From Clostridiales bacterium (lineage in GTDB: Bacteria; Bacillota; Clostridia; Lachnospirales; WRAX01): 8,037 nt of DNA. The stretch spans positions 1 to 8,037 of the forward strand of contig JAISHX010000094.1 of assembly GCA_031262335.1 (NCBI GenBank), written 5' to 3'. A program made the position numbers and the translations under genes. Within the stretch, counting starts at the first letter, position 1. Every line of letters starts with the position of its first letter. Under the pieces are notes generated by a model. That model did not search any database and was not told the DNA's origin. It saw only the letters and a list, made by a program, of their open reading frames with translations. Shown piece by piece: positions 5,820 to 8,037 of the stretch.

Positions 5820-7541
5820 TTAAGCCGGATTATATTGAAAAATCACACTTCCGTCCGGCATTCCCTGAATATCCTGTGTAGTTGGTATATGGTCTACCAA
5901 AAAAAAGTTTGCAACCATAGATTCTGTTCCTTCACCGTTGCTGTTTCCGCTGGCGCTGGCACTACCGATTTTTGCCCATTCATCATCACTTGAATGTCTG
6001 TAATACGCACCGTCGTCGAGTAATCGTATTCCAATCTCACCGCCGTCCGTACGGCTTGAATATGTCAGACTAATGCCTTCGCCGCCTTTAAACAGCCGCC
6101 CTACGCCATTGCCTGATTCGTCGCCTATCCCAAAAGTAATAACGGGTGAATAAAACCCCGTATAAGGGTCATTAAAATAATAAAACGACGCTTTTATTTG
6201 TTTTTGATATTGATACACATATACGGGAATCCCTGTATTTTCCCTCGTTATATAAATTCTGTCGCCGTCAGCATCATACGGAATCCCCTCTCTCTGTTCA
6301 AAATTCAAATCCCAAATATCTTTTTTCCAGTAAAGCTGTTTACCGCCTCTATCTTCTAAAATTTCGGTACTTCCGCTGCAACTTGCGGTGATAAAATCAA
6401 TCCGTTCACCGTGAATTTCTATGTAGTTATCATCAGAAGTATCATGTGCAATATATTTCTGTATTTTATTTGAAGTCGAAAGCCAGTCAACAGTAAGCTC
6501 GGCAATATCACCATAACCGGCATACAAAGATTCCGTTACAGCCGCCTCTGAAACAACTTGCCCTTCTACAATTACTTTTCCTGAAATAACATACTTTCTT
6601 CTTACAGCATCAAAATATATTGCGTCTGTCATTTGACCGTTTTCATCTTTTGAGCGCATCGAAAATATGTCGGAATTAAATATTGCCTCGCTGAATCCGT
6701 CGCCCCTTTCTATTTTAATCCCGTAAGAGGGAGCCATTTTCACGCCATAATAATTCCTGTCTTTTTTTAAGTATTCATCGTTTCCCTGCTCGGTTTTTCG
6801 GTCAATTTTTTCGTCAATCTGCTCTTCAATCGAAAGAGGCAAATCGTTTATTTCAATCTCAAACCACTTATCATTAAGAGGACTAACTTTTTTTGCCGCA
6901 ATTCTGAATACAGGAACTTCAATGCCGACACCGTTCAGGTAAACTTCATCACCTATATTAAAAAGCGTGTTGTTGCCGTCTATTCGTGCTTTAACACTTG
7001 TTCTGCCGGATTTTTTATCAACTGTCTTTTCAATAACAGATGTATTAAAATCTGCCAGATTTTTAACAACTGTACTACCGACATGACCTATAATGTTAAT
7101 GTTCATCCCGTCAAAAACAACGTCTGCGCCAACAGCGTCTGCCAATAGCCTAACAGCCTCCAATTTAGAAACCGTTCGATTTATAAAAAATGTCAGTGCC
7201 ATATCAACGCCTTCAACCGAATATGAAAAATCCGTGTCACATAATATCACGTTCAAAATACCATACACAGTACCTGTTTGAGAAAAATTTTCAAGCATCA
7301 CCTCTTCCAATCTATTCGCCGCTTGAACGCATGCCATTTCATAAGAAAAAAATCCCTCTTTAAATTGTTTACTTATTTTTTTAATATCAAAAATCTCGCT
7401 GTCTACACTTACGACGGAATTTTCCGGAACGTCTGTTTCAGTTCGCGCCGCAAGAAAAAACTCCCCTACCTTATTTAGTTTTTTATACAAAAAACACTCA
7501 TCTGCCGCCAAAACGCTATTTCCGTTAATCTGAATATTCAT
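5820..7541 (-). CDS. Phage tail-hub / tail-associated (Tal-like) structural protein
   Basis: A 573-aa tail-tip protein. The first 235 residues have the pattern of the baseplate-hub fold seen in prophage tail (endopeptidase-type) proteins. SKLEAVRLLADAVGADVVFDG at 125-145 followed by a beta strand, and a later stretch IGDEVYLNGVG at 196-206, fit the hub subdomains. Residues about 238-262 are charged and helical, a likely linker or coiled coil. Residues 265-385 resemble the repeating region of clostridial phage tail proteins (FSMRSKDENGQ, IYFDAVRRKYVISG, AGYGDIAELTVDWLSTSNK, YIEIHGERIDF). The remainder (about 390-573) is beta-rich, with a Gly/Ser linker near 527-540 and a conserved-looking end (MPDGSVIFQY). 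A protease active site is not evident. ATG at 7541 overlaps the TGA of the 111-aa gene (ATGA). A tail role is well supported; the precise hub name is inferred. Confidence 0.78.
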   Translation of the reverse strand: MNIQINGNSVLAADECFLYKKLNKVGEFFLAARTETDVPENSVVSVDSEIFDIKKISKQFKEGFFSYEMACVQAANRLEEVMLENFSQTGTVYGILNVILCDTDFSYSVEGVDMALTFFINRTVSKLEAVRLLADAVGADVVFDGMNINIIGHVGSTVVKNLADFNTSVIEKTVDKKSGRTSVKARIDGNNTLFNIGDEVYLNGVGIEVPVFRIAAKKVSPLNDKWFEIEINDLPLSIEEQIDEKIDRKTEQGNDEYLKKDRNYYGVKMAPSYGIKIERGDGFSEAIFNSDIFSMRSKDENGQMTDAIYFDAVRRKYVISGKVIVEGQVVSEAAVTESLYAGYGDIAELTVDWLSTSNKIQKYIAHDTSDDNYIEIHGERIDFITASCSGSTEILEDRGGKQLYWKKDIWDLNFEQREGIPYDADGDRIYITRENTGIPVYVYQYQKQIKASFYYFNDPYTGFYSPVITFGIGDESGNGVGRLFKGGEGISLTYSSRTDGGEIGIRLLDDGAYYRHSSDDEWAKIGSASASGNSNGEGTESMVANFFLVDHIPTTQDIQGMPDGSVIFQYNPA

Positions 7542-7873
7542 ATGCTTACCCCGTTAAAACCTTCTATTTCTACAAAAAATTCTTTAATTTTCTTTCCCTC
7601 AGAAACAGTTTCTCTTTTTGTAACAACCGTATCAAAAACGATATTATCAACCCTAATACTTTCGATATTCCCTAACAGCAACATATCTTGTGCTGAATCA
7701 GCAAATCTATCTCCCCATACTTTTACAATTGTTCTATCCGGATTTGCATCTGCCAAAACACCTCCGCCGCTCACAAGACTCCGTTTATAGATGTCATTTT
7801 TTGTTTCCGTGCTTAATTTTTTAATGCCTTTTTCAAGCTGTGCCCAAGTATTTCCATCATATAGCTCAATCAT
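7538..7873 (-). CDS. Phage protein of unknown function, 111 aa
   Basis: A 111-aa soluble, mixed-charge protein with no membrane segment. It starts MIELYDGNTWAQLEKGIK and ends in a beta-prone stretch (KIKEFFVEIEGFNGVSI). I do not recognise a named family. It sits immediately before the tail-hub gene with an ATGA overlap, the slot that a distal-tail or hub adaptor protein occupies in siphophages, but it is much shorter than a classical Dit. ATG at 7873 is supported by GGGAGG eight bases upstream (7882-7887). Its location makes a tail structural or assembly role likely. Confidence 0.75.
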   Translation of the reverse strand: MIELYDGNTWAQLEKGIKKLSTETKNDIYKRSLVSGGGVLADANPDRTIVKVWGDRFADSAQDMLLLGNIESIRVDNIVFDTVVTKRETVSEGKKIKEFFVEIEGFNGVSI

Positions 7874-7920
7874 TTCAATACCTCCCTAAGCTCAAGATAT
7901 TGGAGACTGTAGTATGTCAA
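7870..7920 (-). CDS. Possible 16-codon ORF coupled to the 111-aa gene
   Basis: Starts at TTG 7918-7920 and encodes (M)TYYSLQYLELREVLK, with its TGA overlapping the next ATG (ATGA), the same junction style as three genes in this block. A GAGG ten bases upstream (7931-7934) could serve as SD; a nearer GGAGG (7922-7926) is too close to the TTG. It also contains the SD of the 111-aa gene. Real expression is uncertain, and the alternative is untranslated spacer. Confidence 0.3.
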   Translation of the reverse strand: MTYYSLQYLELREVLK

Positions 7921-7930
7921 GCCTCCAATA
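7898..7930 (-). other. Hairpin in the spacer before the 111-aa gene
   Basis: TATTGGAG and CTCCAATA (7898-7905 with 7923-7930) form a perfect eight-base stem with a 17-base loop in which GAC/GTC may also pair. No U tract follows on the minus strand, so it is not a standard terminator. It could be an mRNA processing or translational control element. The same spacer also holds a repeat of GAGGTATTG (7926-7934 and 7878-7886). Confidence 0.4.
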
Positions 7931-7956
7931 CCTCAATCCTAAACTACAAAATAAAA

Positions 7957-8037
7957 TTAAACTTCTTTGATAACAGCAACGACAGCCGAATAAACATAAA
8001 TTTCATTATCTCCGCCGCTCAAAAAATGAGGAAACTC
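7957..8037 (-). CDS. C-terminal end of an unidentified phage gene (truncated)
   Basis: The last 26 codons of a minus-strand frame enter from the window edge, ending in VVAVIKEV and TAA at 7957-7959. The frame is open across all visible codons and shares strand and spacing with the tail genes. It is followed by a good SD for the next gene 83 bases on. By position it should be an upstream tail gene, but too little is visible to name it. Confidence 0.6.
   Translation of the reverse strand, partial: EFPHFLSGGDNEIYVYSAVVAVIKEV

Larger units (their letters stand above)
3346..8037 (-). mobile_element. Prophage segment: tail tip and lysis modules
   Basis: A contiguous minus-strand block carries a tail-hub type protein, a probable appendage protein, a class-4 holin and a modular endolysin in the order usual for the distal end of a temperate siphophage of Firmicutes. 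No integrase, capsid or tape-measure gene is in view because the window stops at 8037. A tail-derived bacteriocin is an alternative that cannot be excluded without the upstream genes. The reading frames shown are intact, so there is no sign of decay here. Confidence 0.8.

Noticed and set aside
1..8037. CRISPR arrays, tRNA genes, insertion sequences, defence or toxin-antitoxin systems
   Set aside because: No spaced repeats, cloverleaf-like sequence, transposase or recognisable defence proteins were seen on either strand.

Overview
The window looks like a low-GC, probably anaerobic and spore-forming Firmicute (class Clostridia level; genus not resolvable from the sequence). The reasons are the AT-rich sequence, strong GGAGG-type ribosome binding sites, frequent TTG and GTG starts, a TtcA-type enzyme of the Firmicute kind, and a membrane protein resembling the sporulation protein YtvI.

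Positions 1 to about 3300 are chromosomal. The 3' part of a TtcA-like tRNA thiolation enzyme runs on the plus strand. It converges, across a long bidirectional terminator hairpin, on a three-gene minus-strand operon read ytvI-like permease -> DUF3006 small protein -> RlmD-type 23S rRNA uracil methyltransferase. Both junctions in this operon are 8-base overlaps, so the three proteins are likely co-translated.

Positions about 3346 to 8037 are the end of a prophage (or phage-tail-derived element), all on the minus strand. In transcription order there is the tail of an unidentified gene, a possible 16-codon ORF, a 111-aa protein, a 573-aa tail-hub/tail-spike type protein, a 244 to 257-aa glycine/serine/alanine-rich protein that is probably a tail appendage, then the lysis cassette. 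The cassette is a near-consensus promoter, a 12-codon leader ORF, a holin, and a two-domain endolysin (amidase plus glucosaminidase). Most junctions are 4-base ATGA overlaps or carry strong SD sequences. The gap 3235-3345, between the endolysin stop and the ytvI start, should hold the phage-host boundary.

I do not see a CRISPR array, RNA gene, defence system or transposase. The window is mostly recognisable housekeeping plus prophage. The points most worth checking are a tail gene whose only strong ribosome binding site points to an AUC start, paired nine-A runs in the endolysin linker where any one-base slip stops translation after the amidase domain, a dedicated lysis promoter with a tiny leader ORF overlapping the holin SD, and the position of the prophage edge directly against the ytvI promoter region.
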